Assembly: GCA_934728585.1 (NCBI GenBank)
Contig: CAKVDZ010000001.1
Span: forward strand, 1 to 64,000
Source: an uncultured Candidatus Melainabacteria bacterium
GTDB lineage: Bacteria > Cyanobacteriota > Vampirovibrionia > Gastranaerophilales > Gastranaerophilaceae
Direction: 5' to 3'
DNA length: 64,000 nt
Positions 32,512-40,960 of the stretch are shown piece after piece. Position numbers and translations under genes: made by a program. Position 1 is the first letter of the stretch. The number at the start of each line of letters is the position of its first letter. Under the pieces are notes generated by a model, which saw only the letters and a program-made list of their open reading frames with translations, did not search any database and was not told the origin of the DNA.

Positions 32512-34350
32512 CTATTTTAGTGCTTCTTCAATATCTTTAACAATTAATTCTGGAGTTAAGTGGTAGCGATTAACCAACTCGTCCATTGGAGTTCTATCTG
32601 TAAACTCTTTCTTTGCACCAAAGTTTAGAACTTTCATGCCAGAATTTCCATAGTAACGAGCGACCTTTTCACCATAACCACCGTCTAGAACACCATCTTC
32701 AAGTGTAATTACTAAATCGTGATTTGCTTTTAATTCTTCTAGCGACTTTTCATCAAGACCTGTTAAATATACAGGATTGATTAAAGTTGCATTAATGTCT
32801 TTTTCTTCTTTCAATTTCTTTTGAACTTGTTCACCTAATTGGAAGAAGTTGCCAACACCAATGATTGCAACTTTTTCACCTTTATTTGCAAACTTAAATT
32901 TGTTTAAATCGGCATAATTTGTTTTATCTTTAACACCTGTTGAAACAAGGTTAGTCATTGGAACCCTTATTGCAACTGGATATTTAGTTTGTTCTATAGA
33001 CCAATCTAACATAGCTAAATATTCTTCCTTGTTAGTTGGTGCTAAATAAACGATATTTGGAATATTGCTAATTAATGGAATATCAAAGACTTGCAAGTGA
33101 GTAACATCAGCAGGAGAGATTCCACCCCAAAATACAAGAATTGTTGCAGGCGCATTATTAATAGCCATATCTTGTGACATTTGGTCATAACTTCTTTGAA
33201 TAAATGAACTTAAAACTTCAAGAACAGGTTTTGCTCCATTGTAAGCCAAGCCTGAAATATAACCAACAGCGTGTTGTTCTGCAATTTGAACATCTGTATA
33301 ATGTTTACCAAGTTTTGCTCTAACATCTGGTGTCAAACCTGTTGCACCAGGAGTTGCTGGAGATACAACCATAAGCGCTTTATCTTGTTTTGCTTTTTCT
33401 ACTAAATAGTCATTTGTAATTGAAGTGTAAGTTTCAACTTGAGTTTGATTTCCAGCATTTTTATCCATAAAGTGAGGTAATATCCAGTGATAAGTTTCTT
33501 TATCAGTTTCTGCGGGTTCGTAACCTTTACCTTTTAATGTATGGATATGGACTACAGTCGGTCTATCTGTATCTTTTACTTTTTCAAACATAGCAATAAG
33601 TTTTTCTACATCATTACCGTCTTCTAAGTAATAATAATCATATCCCATTGACTTAAAGATATTATCTTTTGCTTGTCCGTTTGTATCTCTTAAGACTTTT
33701 AAACTATTATAAATACCGCCCTCAACTGGAGCAATTGACATAACATTATCATTAACAACAATAATCATATTAGAATTTAAAACAGCAGCGTTACTTAGTC
33801 CCTCTAAAGCTTCACCACCAGATAGAGAACCATCGCCTATTAAAGCAATAACGTTATATTTTTCACCTTTTAAATCTCTTGCTTTTGCCATACCTGTAGC
33901 TAAGCTTAAAGAAGTTGAAGTATGACCTAAAATAAAGTTATCGTGTTCACTTTCATGAGGATTTGAATACCCTGAAATTTCTGGATGAGCAAGAGGATTT
34001 ACAAAAGCATCTTTTCTGCCTGTTAAAATTTTATGCGGATAAATCTGATGAGAAACATCAAAAATGAATTTATCTTTTGGTGAATCAAATACATAATGCA
34101 TCGCGATAGTAGCTTCAACGATTCCTAAATCAGGTCCTAAGTGCCCTCCAATAGTATTTACTTTATTTAGAATAGCTTTTCTAATATCACCTGATAAAAC
34201 ATTCATTTCTTCAAAAGATAACTTTTTAATATCTGCTGGTGAATTAACTCTGTTAAATACCTCTGAATAAGTTTGTTCTTGTGCGTTTACCATATTTGTT
34301 ACTCCTATAAAAATAATTGCTAATAGCGTAATGAATAATTTATTTTTCAT
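32512..34350 (-). CDS. DXS/transketolase-like enzyme with signal peptide and second start
   Basis: This 612-residue thiamine-diphosphate enzyme resembles 1-deoxyxylulose-5-phosphate synthase. Motifs are DVSHQIYPHKILTGR, GHTSTSLSLATGMA, the ThDP site IGDGSLSGGEALEGL with NDN, and DVQIAEQHAVGYISGL. The usual GADGPTHQG-type segment is altered to GISPADVTHLQ, so the acceptor may differ. The first 24 residues form a signal peptide (LLAIIFIGVTNMVNA before QEQ). ATG 34350 has GGAGG 4 bases upstream; ATG 34293, within the signal, has its own AGGAG 7 bases upstream and would give a cytoplasmic form. Confidence 0.85.
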   Translation of the reverse strand: MKNKLFITLLAIIFIGVTNMVNAQEQTYSEVFNRVNSPADIKKLSFEEMNVLSGDIRKAILNKVNTIGGHLGPDLGIVEATIAMHYVFDSPKDKFIFDVSHQIYPHKILTGRKDAFVNPLAHPEISGYSNPHESEHDNFILGHTSTSLSLATGMAKARDLKGEKYNVIALIGDGSLSGGEALEGLSNAAVLNSNMIIVVNDNVMSIAPVEGGIYNSLKVLRDTNGQAKDNIFKSMGYDYYYLEDGNDVEKLIAMFEKVKDTDRPTVVHIHTLKGKGYEPAETDKETYHWILPHFMDKNAGNQTQVETYTSITNDYLVEKAKQDKALMVVSPATPGATGLTPDVRAKLGKHYTDVQIAEQHAVGYISGLAYNGAKPVLEVLSSFIQRSYDQMSQDMAINNAPATILVFWGGISPADVTHLQVFDIPLISNIPNIVYLAPTNKEEYLAMLDWSIEQTKYPVAIRVPMTNLVSTGVKDKTNYADLNKFKFANKGEKVAIIGVGNFFQLGEQVQKKLKEEKDINATLINPVYLTGLDEKSLEELKANHDLVITLEDGVLDGGYGEKVARYYGNSGMKVLNFGAKKEFTDRTPMDELVNRYHLTPELIVKDIEEALK

Positions 34351-34371
34351 TTTACCTCCATAATATTTTGT

Positions 34372-34402
34372 ATTTTACAACCTGATAGTTACTCTCAGTC
34401 AA
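34372..34402 (-). promoter_or_regulatory. MerR-type promoter with 19-bp spacer
   Basis: On the minus strand TTGACT (34397-34402) and TAAAAT (34372-34377) are spaced by 19 bases, the overlong spacer that MerR activators correct. The spacer contains a dyad of the ACT..AGTAACT type. It faces the DXS-like/flavodoxin operon, and the merR gene is divergent. Confidence 0.75.
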
Positions 34403-34474
34403 GTGCAAAGTTTTCATTTGTTAAAAAATATTTATTTATAATATAATGTGCTTATAATAACAGGAGAATTAGCG

Positions 34475-34891
34475 ATGTATACAATAAAAGAAGTAGCAGA
34501 CAAAATGGACATTTCTGAACATACCCTTAGATTTTGGGCAAAAAGTGGTTTTTTCCCATTCTTAACTCGAAACAATAATAACGTACGAATGTTTTCAGAA
34601 AATGATTTAAATTGGGTTAGAATAGTTAAATGTTTGCGCTCTGTTGGTACTCAAACAAAAGATGTTAAGAGATACATTGATTTATGCATAATCGGGGATT
34701 CTACTATCAAAGAAAGATATCAAATAATCCTTGATACAAAAGCAAAAGCTCTTGAACAAATGGACGAATTGAAAAAACAACTTGAATTATTAGATTACAA
34801 AGAAAATTTTTATAAAAACCTAATCAAAAATCATTTGGAAGACACTTGGAATCCAATGAACCAAAACAAAGAAGAAGTTGAAACAGCATAA
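34475..34891 (+). CDS. MerR-family transcription activator
   Basis: This 138-residue regulator begins YTIKEVADKMDISEHTLRFW, the winged-helix domain, with VRMFSENDLNWVRIVKCLRS as the second part. A long dimerisation coiled coil follows (residues 85-125). There is no cysteine cluster for metals, so it is closer to AdhR/TipA-like members that sense small organic stresses. An AGGAG site precedes ATG 34475; an earlier in-frame start adds 9 residues. It is divergent from the operon whose promoter has the MerR spacer. Confidence 0.9.
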   Translation: MYTIKEVADKMDISEHTLRFWAKSGFFPFLTRNNNNVRMFSENDLNWVRIVKCLRSVGTQTKDVKRYIDLCIIGDSTIKERYQIILDTKAKALEQMDELKKQLELLDYKENFYKNLIKNHLEDTWNPMNQNKEEVETA

Positions 34892-34892
34892 A

Positions 34893-35165
34893 TTAGCCTT
34901 TCATAACGTTATCAATAATTTCTATTAACCCAGAAGTAACTTCGTTATATATCTTTTGAGCTTCTGGAGTTTTTCGTTTTTTTAATTCATTAACCCAATC
35001 TCTATTTTTATTAATTTTAAGGAAATTCTCATAATTTTTATCTTGATTAATTATGTATACATTTTTTAAATTTATCTCATTTACTTTGCGAGATTGATTT
35101 ATCAATATTATACTAAAATCTTTTTTGGGCATAAACTTTAGCAAAACATTTTTTAAAGATATCAC
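34893..35165 (-). CDS. Hypothetical protein, possibly start-damaged
   Basis: The 90-residue frame from a GTG at 35165 is basic and unrecognised, with INQSRKVNEINLKNVYIINQ. The open frame continues upstream for about 14 codons as KFFIIASSSAIFENT, a plausible N-terminus. A strong AAAGGAG site lies at about 35216, yet no ATG, GTG or TTG lies between them. The original start codon may have been lost. It converges with merR. Confidence 0.45.
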   Translation of the reverse strand: MISLKNVLLKFMPKKDFSIILINQSRKVNEINLKNVYIINQDKNYENFLKINKNRDWVNELKKRKTPEAQKIYNEVTSGLIEIIDNVMKG

Positions 35166-35220
35166 TGTATTTTCAAAAATTGCACTTGAGGAAGCTATAA
35201 TAAAAAACTTATGTACTCCT

Positions 35221-35315
35221 TTTGTAAAACGTTATATTTTATACATTTTTTTTGCGTTTTACAAAATATTATAAATGTTAAACATTAAAAATCGACAATT
35301 ATTTTATGTTTAACA
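35221..35315. promoter_or_regulatory. Two inverted repeats upstream of the XRE gene
   Basis: TTTGTAAAACG (35221-35231) matches CGTTTTACAAA (35255-35265). TGTTAAACA (35276-35284) matches TGTTTAACA (35307-35315). They fill the divergent region between 34893-35165 and the XRE gene and could be operators for that regulator. Confidence 0.5.
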
Positions 35316-35353
35316 CAATTCTTTAAAATTTAAAATACTGCAATAATAAAAAC

Positions 35354-35667
35354 ATGAATATTAAGCAACTACTTGGAAAACGAATTAAAGAATTAAGAAA
35401 ACGACAAAAGTTAACACAAGAAAAATTGGCAGAATTTATAGGCATTGATACCGTAAGTTTATGCAATATTAAAATGGGAAATATTACCCAACAGCTGACA
35501 ACTTAGAAAAGATTTTACAGGGATTAAAAACTTCGCCTCAAGAACTGTTTTGTTTTGAACAACATCAAGAGATAGACGATTTAAAAGCTGAAATAAACAA
35601 AATTTTAGAACAACACCCAGAAAAATTGCAGGATTTTTATAAAATAATAAAAGCTCTAATAAGCTAA
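35354..35667 (+). pseudogene. XRE-family helix-turn-helix regulator, frameshifted
   Basis: From ATG 35354 the frame reads GKRIKELRKRQKLTQEKLAE and FIGIDTVSLCNI, a Cro/CI-type helix-turn-helix. Near 35479-35481 a one-base loss shifts the frame to a stop at 35504. In the next frame the expected continuation GKYYPTADNLEKILQGLK follows and runs to a stop at 35667, giving about 103 residues when restored. Each half is short, so simple gene calling will miss it. Confidence 0.82.
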
Positions 35668-35701
35668 TTTTATTTTTTAGAATTTATAATATAATAGATC
35701 T

Positions 35702-35917
35702 ATGACCATAATTAGTTTTGAAGAAGTATTAGAATTAAAACACGCGTGCGATGAAAAATTCAAAGAGCACGTTCATTTTCACGACGCATGCGGAGGACAA
35801 TATTTTACACTTGAAACAGATAGTGATGATATCAGAAATTTTATAAATGATTTTATGTCAAAAATGAACTACAAAGTCATTTTTGATAAGACTGGAATGT
35901 CTTTTACTCTTGAATAG
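35702..35917 (+). CDS. Small RDAC-like protein, 71 residues
   Basis: The core VHFHDACGGQYFTLE resembles the short RDAC-type proteins of gut bacteria, which carry an HxRDACGGQ motif and have no known function; here His replaces Arg. The rest is acidic alpha/beta. It converges with tcdA and overlaps it by 14 bases at the 3' end. No clear ribosome site is seen; a TATAAT box sits close before the ATG. Confidence 0.7.
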   Translation: MTIISFEEVLELKHACDEKFKEHVHFHDACGGQYFTLETDSDDIRNFINDFMSKMNYKVIFDKTGMSFTLE

Positions 35918-36632
35918 AAACCAAATCTTTAACAACTTCACCTGCAATAATCAAACCAACTACTGACGGTACAAATGCAATACTTGCAGGAACTCTGTTT
36001 TTGCCAGAAACTTTTTCCACTAAAACATCTTCATTCTCTTTTGGAACTGCAGGAATTTCTTTTGAGTAAACAACTTTTACATCTTTTATTTTTCGTTTTC
36101 TAAGTTCTTGTCGCATAACTTTTGCTAATGGGCATACTGAAGTTTTTGAAATATCGGCAACTTCAAATAATGTTGGGTCTAGTTTGTTTCCTGCCCCCAT
36201 AGAGCAAATTATCGGAACATTTGCACTCTTTGACTTTTCTACAAGAGCAAGTTTTCCGACAACTGTATCAATTGCATCTACAACATAATCATATTGTGTA
36301 AAATCAAAATCATTTTGCGTTTGAGGTGTAAAAAATGTTTTATAAGTATTTACTTTCAAGTTTGGGTTTATATCCTGCATACGCTCTTTTGCAACATCTA
36401 CCTTATATTTTCCAATTGTTGAATGAAGTGCAATAATTTGGCGATTGATATTAGTTAGGGCAACCTTATCATTGTCAACAATATCAATTTGCCCAACACC
36501 TGTTCTTGCCAAGGCTTCTGCTACATATCCACCAACACCACCAACACCAAATATAATTACTCTTTTTTGTGAAAGTAATTTGATAGCGTCTTCACCTAAC
36601 AATAATTCTGTTCTTGAAAATTCGTTTAGCAT
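35904..36632 (-). CDS. tcdA: tRNA threonylcarbamoyladenosine dehydratase TcdA
   Basis: TcdA (CsdL) uses ATP to cyclise the t6A37 modification to ct6A in ANN-decoding tRNAs. This 242-residue E1-like enzyme begins FSRTELLLGEDAIKLL and carries the nucleotide motif IIFGVGGVGGYVAEALARTG. IVDNDKVALTNINRQ and DYVVDAIDTV follow, then CSMGAGNKLDPT. Length and order match the family. It stands alone. Confidence 0.94.
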   Translation of the reverse strand: MLNEFSRTELLLGEDAIKLLSQKRVIIFGVGGVGGYVAEALARTGVGQIDIVDNDKVALTNINRQIIALHSTIGKYKVDVAKERMQDINPNLKVNTYKTFFTPQTQNDFDFTQYDYVVDAIDTVVGKLALVEKSKSANVPIICSMGAGNKLDPTLFEVADISKTSVCPLAKVMRQELRKRKIKDVKVVYSKEIPAVPKENEDVLVEKVSGKNRVPASIAFVPSVVGLIIAGEVVKDLVSIQE

Positions 36633-36761
36633 AATAAAATTATAATCAAAACAAATAATAAATGTGAATTTAACAAAAATTTATAAAAATCACAAAAAAT
36701 AGCAATTAAATTTTTTATAGACATTTAATAATTATCAAAGCATACAACGAAAGGAATTATT

Positions 36762-38531
36762 GTGTCAACAAACGAAATCGGAAATATTCAAAATTTAAGA
36801 AGAAAAGTTGAAGCTCAAGCTGAACGTACAGAACAAAAAGAGCCTGAAATTCAAGTATTCAGCACTGAAAATGTTAGTGCAAGAGTAAGTTTGACGCCAG
36901 ATGAAAACAATTCTCTATTTATGAACACACATCTTGATGGAACAAGAGCCACAAGTGATATCTCAGGAGAACAAAAACTTACTGAACTTCCCGAAGATAT
37001 TAAACAAAAATATCCAGACGAAAAATCACAAACTGCATTCAAGACACTGACAGAAGAACAACTAGTGCAAGCTCGCAAATTAATGGACACAAAAATTTTG
37101 GGTCTAAATATTGCAGATATCGCAAAAACATTTAAACCTGAACAAATTGACAAAATCAAAGACCAAGCAGTAGAAATGCAAAATACAGCTGGTGGCGCAG
37201 ATAAAGTTTTCGGTCTTGTTCTAACGAGGGATTATTACGAAAAAGGCGCATATACGATGAACTGCCTAAGCTTTGATAATATTCTTCGAACAAATTTGCT
37301 TAATGATAAACTAGAAACTCGCGCTATCGAAGAATTAGAAGAATTCACAACTGAAGATGGCAAAAAATATAGAATGAAATCATCTTACGATTTGGGCAGT
37401 GGTTCATTGTCAAAAGTAAGAATGGATTATAACGACGAATACAAGACTTACATAGCAAAATATGAAATCCGTTCAAAAATAAAAGAAGATGGAACTATGA
37501 TTTCTCGCGAATACTCTAGACCATCTAGCGTTAGCGGAATTTTTAACACTGAACTTTTAACAGAAAACGGAACTCAAGATTTAAGCAAGGCCAAAACAAA
37601 ACGTAATGGCAAAGTCGTTGTTAAAAAAGATATGGAATCCTTAGATGGCACTAGAACTCAATATTCATATAAAGATGACCCTAAAGGCAATCGCTATATG
37701 AGATATAAAATCACAACAAAAGATGGCGAAGTATTGATGAATAATACAAAATCATTCCAAGTTGTGTCTGATAACGAGTTCAAATCTACATTTAACGACA
37801 AAAGTTACACTATCAAATTGCATGACAATGTTCTTACTGTCACTGACGACAACGACAAAGAACGTACCGCAGATATAAAACTTGATGACATAAAAGGCAA
37901 CAAAGATGGCTTAATCAAGAGTTTAAAACAAATGTCAGGTGAAGAATTGCTTGCAATAAGTGGTTCTGTTCGCTCTCTTGAGGGTATTAATAGCGTACTT
38001 GAATCATATTATAAGCCAATTGATAAATCTCTACACTCTGGTGATAATTTGTTTGTAGTACTTCACGAATTAGGACACGCGAAAGACTCTAAATATCTAG
38101 ATATGATTACACCTCAAGCATATATGGAAACTGTAAATTCATTAATTTCTAAAGATAAAGAACTACAAGAAATTTTTGAAAAAGAAAAAACAGCATTCTA
38201 CAAAGAATTTCCTGAAGCACAGCGAGAACACGTTGACTACTTTATCAACACTGTAACTCACTACGGTGGCAGAGATGGCGGTATTAAGGAAACAACTGCA
38301 GAAAGTAACGCAATTCATTCAACACCTAAAACTCACGAATTGTTGACTTTACGTACTCAATATTTACAACAATATTATCCACGTACAATGGCAAGATTGA
38401 ACGAATTGTTGAACGCAGATAGACCTGCGCCAAAAAGATCTCCAATAAAATTTGAATTTCCTAAATTAGAAATTCCAGAACTCAAAATTCCAACTCCAAA
38501 ATTTCCAGGGTCAACAACTCAAAATAAATAA
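36762..38531 (+). CDS. Putative zinc metallopeptidase with HELGH motif
   Basis: This 589-residue protein has no recognised family. VVLHELGHAKDSKYLDM near residue 435 is a zinc-peptidase HExxH motif; KETTAESNAIHS about 75 residues later may give the third ligand. The long N-terminal half is charged, with beta-rich repeats resembling YD-type stretches (RMKSSYDLGSGSL, YSYKDDPKGNRYMRY). The C-terminus is proline-rich with repeated FPKLEIPELKIP. No signal peptide. The start is GTG with AAAGGA 7 bases upstream. Confidence 0.75.
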   Translation: MSTNEIGNIQNLRRKVEAQAERTEQKEPEIQVFSTENVSARVSLTPDENNSLFMNTHLDGTRATSDISGEQKLTELPEDIKQKYPDEKSQTAFKTLTEEQLVQARKLMDTKILGLNIADIAKTFKPEQIDKIKDQAVEMQNTAGGADKVFGLVLTRDYYEKGAYTMNCLSFDNILRTNLLNDKLETRAIEELEEFTTEDGKKYRMKSSYDLGSGSLSKVRMDYNDEYKTYIAKYEIRSKIKEDGTMISREYSRPSSVSGIFNTELLTENGTQDLSKAKTKRNGKVVVKKDMESLDGTRTQYSYKDDPKGNRYMRYKITTKDGEVLMNNTKSFQVVSDNEFKSTFNDKSYTIKLHDNVLTVTDDNDKERTADIKLDDIKGNKDGLIKSLKQMSGEELLAISGSVRSLEGINSVLESYYKPIDKSLHSGDNLFVVLHELGHAKDSKYLDMITPQAYMETVNSLISKDKELQEIFEKEKTAFYKEFPEAQREHVDYFINTVTHYGGRDGGIKETTAESNAIHSTPKTHELLTLRTQYLQQYYPRTMARLNELLNADRPAPKRSPIKFEFPKLEIPELKIPTPKFPGSTTQNK

Positions 38532-38546
38532 TAAGCTCTATAAAAT

Positions 38547-38579
38547 AAAAAAGGTGATGTTTTAGACATCACCTTTTTT
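38547..38579. terminator. Bidirectional terminator
   Basis: AAAAAAGGTGATGT pairs with ACATCACCTTTTTT around TTTAG between convergent genes. Confidence 0.85.
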
Positions 38580-38588
38580 TACAATTTA

Positions 38589-38939
38589 CTATTCAATCCC
38601 GAACTTATTTTTAAAATACGCATAAGAAAATTCAACTCTTGCAGTTAATTCTTCTGCTTTTTTGTATTTTTCACTATCTTTTTCAAAATTTTCTGGATTA
38701 TATTTTTTCTTCAATTTCTTATAATTTTCTTTTACATCATCAAAATTAGCGCTTTTACTAAGTTTTAGCGTCATATAATGAACTTGTTCTGGAGTCAAAA
38801 CTTTTTCTTCGGGAAAGAAATTTCCACCCATATCATCTTCTGCTTTTTTTAACTCATCATTCATTAATTTATACATATCAGCCAAAGACGGTTCTTTTTT
38901 ACCAACCAGATTTTTGATTTTATCTAAAATTTCTTTCAA
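38589..38939 (-). CDS. Degenerate J-domain-like protein
   Basis: The protein has 116 residues. The C-terminal half, FDDVKENYKKLKKKYNPENF then KKAEELTARVEFSYAYF, has the helix spacing of a DnaJ J-domain. The essential HPD tripeptide is replaced by NPE, so it should not stimulate Hsp70. The start is TTG directly after the stop of the upstream gene, with AGAGGA in that gene's end, implying tight coupling. Confidence 0.68.
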   Translation of the reverse strand: MKEILDKIKNLVGKKEPSLADMYKLMNDELKKAEDDMGGNFFPEEKVLTPEQVHYMTLKLSKSANFDDVKENYKKLKKKYNPENFEKDSEKYKKAEELTARVEFSYAYFKNKFGIE

Positions 38940-39386
38940 TTATTTATCCTCTTTTTTAATTCTTGTTTCGCAAACATTTTTCTTAGAATTCCAAGTCCAA
39001 CCTTGTTTTACACAGTTTTGTTGGTTAATAATCACCTTGCCTGAAATAGTTTTAACCTCTGTTCCCTCTTTGCAAGAACCCATTGTAACACACATACCGT
39101 CAGTTACATTTGGAAACAAACTAGGTAAATAGAACCAACCCACAAGAAGCAAAATTAAAATTATAATAATAAAATTACGAATAAATTTCAAAAACGAAAT
39201 TATCCACATAATAAGCAAAATCACAACAGAACAGATTAAATACATAAATATTTGATTCCAATCTGCATCTGGAGTTTTGAACCCGTTTATGATTGCCATA
39301 ATATTCCAATAAAAAATAAATATTGTAATCGCTGTATTTACAATAGAAATTGCTAATTTCTTAACTAAATTTTTAATCAAATTCAT
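38940..39386 (-). CDS. Membrane protein with a four-cysteine tail
   Basis: This 148-residue protein has three hydrophobic segments (about 12-32, 45-62, 66-88). The C-terminal 60 residues carry four cysteines (MCVTMGSCKE, QNCVKQGW, NVCETRIKK), probably disulfide-linked outside the cytoplasm. GAGGTAA precedes the ATG. The J-like gene follows with no gap. Function unknown. Confidence 0.75.
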   Translation of the reverse strand: MNLIKNLVKKLAISIVNTAITIFIFYWNIMAIINGFKTPDADWNQIFMYLICSVVILLIMWIISFLKFIRNFIIIILILLLVGWFYLPSLFPNVTDGMCVTMGSCKEGTEVKTISGKVIINQQNCVKQGWTWNSKKNVCETRIKKEDK

Positions 39387-39473
39387 AATTTACCTCTTTC
39401 ATAAAAATTTTATATCAAAAAAAATAACAAACAAATTGCAAGCAAAAAAAATTTAATATAAGATTAAAAAACA

Positions 39474-40139
39474 ATGAAAAAACTATTCACTTTATTATTA
39501 ATATTGATATGTTCACAAGTCTTGTGTGGATACAAAATACAAGAAAGCATTAATGGCATTTACACACAACAACCGCGCGAAATGGAATTGATAGATAAAT
39601 CAATTTCACAAGTTCAATATGCTCTAACTTTAAGGTTTGCAAGTAGCATTAACCTAAATTCACTAAAAGTTGGCGAAAATATTGTTTTTTTTCTTCCAAG
39701 TGACGTAAAGCTACAAGGTGGGGCAATTTTACCAGCTGGAACAAAATTTCAGGCAAGAATAATTCAAAAAAAGACAAAGAAAAATCCTTTTTCACAACGC
39801 ATAAAATTTATTATTAATGAAATTATATTTACAGATGCAGAAAATTTTATAATCCTTTCAAACCCTCACCACTTAAAACCTCTAAATACAATTAGCGCAG
39901 ATAGAATCTTAGGCAAAAATGCAAAAATTAGTGGAACTTATAGACTTGGAACAGTTATAACGGAGATTCAAGTACCATCTAAATCAATAAAATTCAAGCC
40001 CGACACCACAACTGCTGTTGGAATTTGTATACTTGCAAAAACCAACAAATTTAATGCTAAAATAAAAGTCGGAACACCTATTACTCTTATTTTTGAAAAC
40101 AATCTAAAACCAGAAAGGGTCTATGTAAGACAACAATGA
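39474..40139 (+). CDS. Exported VirB10/TrbI-like beta-domain protein (operon gene A)
   Basis: This 221-residue precursor has a signal peptide (LFTLLLILICSQVLCG). The mature part reads LKVGENIVFFLPSDVKLQGG, then ILPAGTKFQARI and RIKFIINEIIF, a spacing seen in VirB10/TrbI C-terminal domains and shared with the gene at 40960. A second block with AKISGTYRLGTVITE follows. It opens the envelope operon and overlaps the next gene by 4 bases. Which machine it belongs to is unknown. Confidence 0.75.
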   Translation: MKKLFTLLLILICSQVLCGYKIQESINGIYTQQPREMELIDKSISQVQYALTLRFASSINLNSLKVGENIVFFLPSDVKLQGGAILPAGTKFQARIIQKKTKKNPFSQRIKFIINEIIFTDAENFIILSNPHHLKPLNTISADRILGKNAKISGTYRLGTVITEIQVPSKSIKFKPDTTTAVGICILAKTNKFNAKIKVGTPITLIFENNLKPERVYVRQQ

Positions 40140-40612
40140 ACGACATAACTTTATTTTTTAGAAAAATGATAATTATTTTTATGCTGTTTATTGTCAGTTT
40201 TTCTGTATTGCTTGCAATTTTGAAACCTAAAAGCACTAATACCACTGCGCCAAAAGAAGAAAATACACATTTAGAAAAAATGTTATACAATAAAAAATCG
40301 ACAAGCGATACGCAAAAAAGTACGCAAAATGTTGATTTTACAACCGACAACCATTTTGAAAAAGAATTAAAAATTGAGCAAAAAAAAGTTGAAGAAACAC
40401 CACCAATTGATGATGTTCAAATAAATAATATTAAAAGAGAGTCTAATCACGCTAAAAGGCCTACTTTAGACACACCAAAAGAAATAAAATCCTACACTAC
40501 AATTCAAAAAGAACTTTCAGAAAAATATAATAACGACCCAAATGCAGAAGTTTCAGAGGAAGATATTCTCAAATACATGAACAAGGTAATTGAAAGCCTC
40601 CCTCAACAATAA
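40136..40612 (+). CDS. Single-span membrane protein with polar tail (operon gene B)
   Basis: This 158-residue protein has one membrane helix at about residues 10-30 and then a long Lys/Glu/Thr-rich tail, probably periplasmic. The end ELSEKYNNDPNAEVSEEDIL and YMNKVIESLPQQ is helical. No family is recognised. Its topology (short cytoplasmic start, one helix, linker) resembles the linker proteins of trans-envelope machines. Confidence 0.72.
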   Translation: MNDITLFFRKMIIIFMLFIVSFSVLLAILKPKSTNTTAPKEENTHLEKMLYNKKSTSDTQKSTQNVDFTTDNHFEKELKIEQKKVEETPPIDDVQINNIKRESNHAKRPTLDTPKEIKSYTTIQKELSEKYNNDPNAEVSEEDILKYMNKVIESLPQQ

Positions 40613-40693
40613 GTTAAATATTGTTAAAAAAAACTTTTAAGATATGATTATAAGACATTTTGAACATATAATTAAATATATGGGAGCAAGAAA

Positions 40694-40960
40694 ATGATTT
40701 TAGCCATAATCTTGTTAATATTAATTTTAATAGCAACAACACTAGCAATTTTAACTTACACAAAAAACAAAAAACAATTTGTGACACTTTTGATTTGCGC
40801 TTTAGCAGTTTTTACGATTATTCCAATCGTAAAAAAACCAGCACTACATAAGCCATTTTCAATAAGTATAATTGATTACATCGTAAAATTTAATACAGAT
40901 GGCTCTATCACAACAACAAAACAGACAACATCAACAGTTATGAAAGAGGATAATCAGTAA
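40694..40960 (+). CDS. Small two-helix membrane protein (operon gene C)
   Basis: This 88-residue protein has two hydrophobic helices, about residues 2-20 and 28-45, joined by a basic turn (YTKNKKQF). A short Thr-rich tail follows. GGAGC precedes the ATG. The stop overlaps the next start by one base, so translation is coupled. Function unknown. Confidence 0.72.
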   Translation: MILAIILLILILIATTLAILTYTKNKKQFVTLLICALAVFTIIPIVKKPALHKPFSISIIDYIVKFNTDGSITTTKQTTSTVMKEDNQ

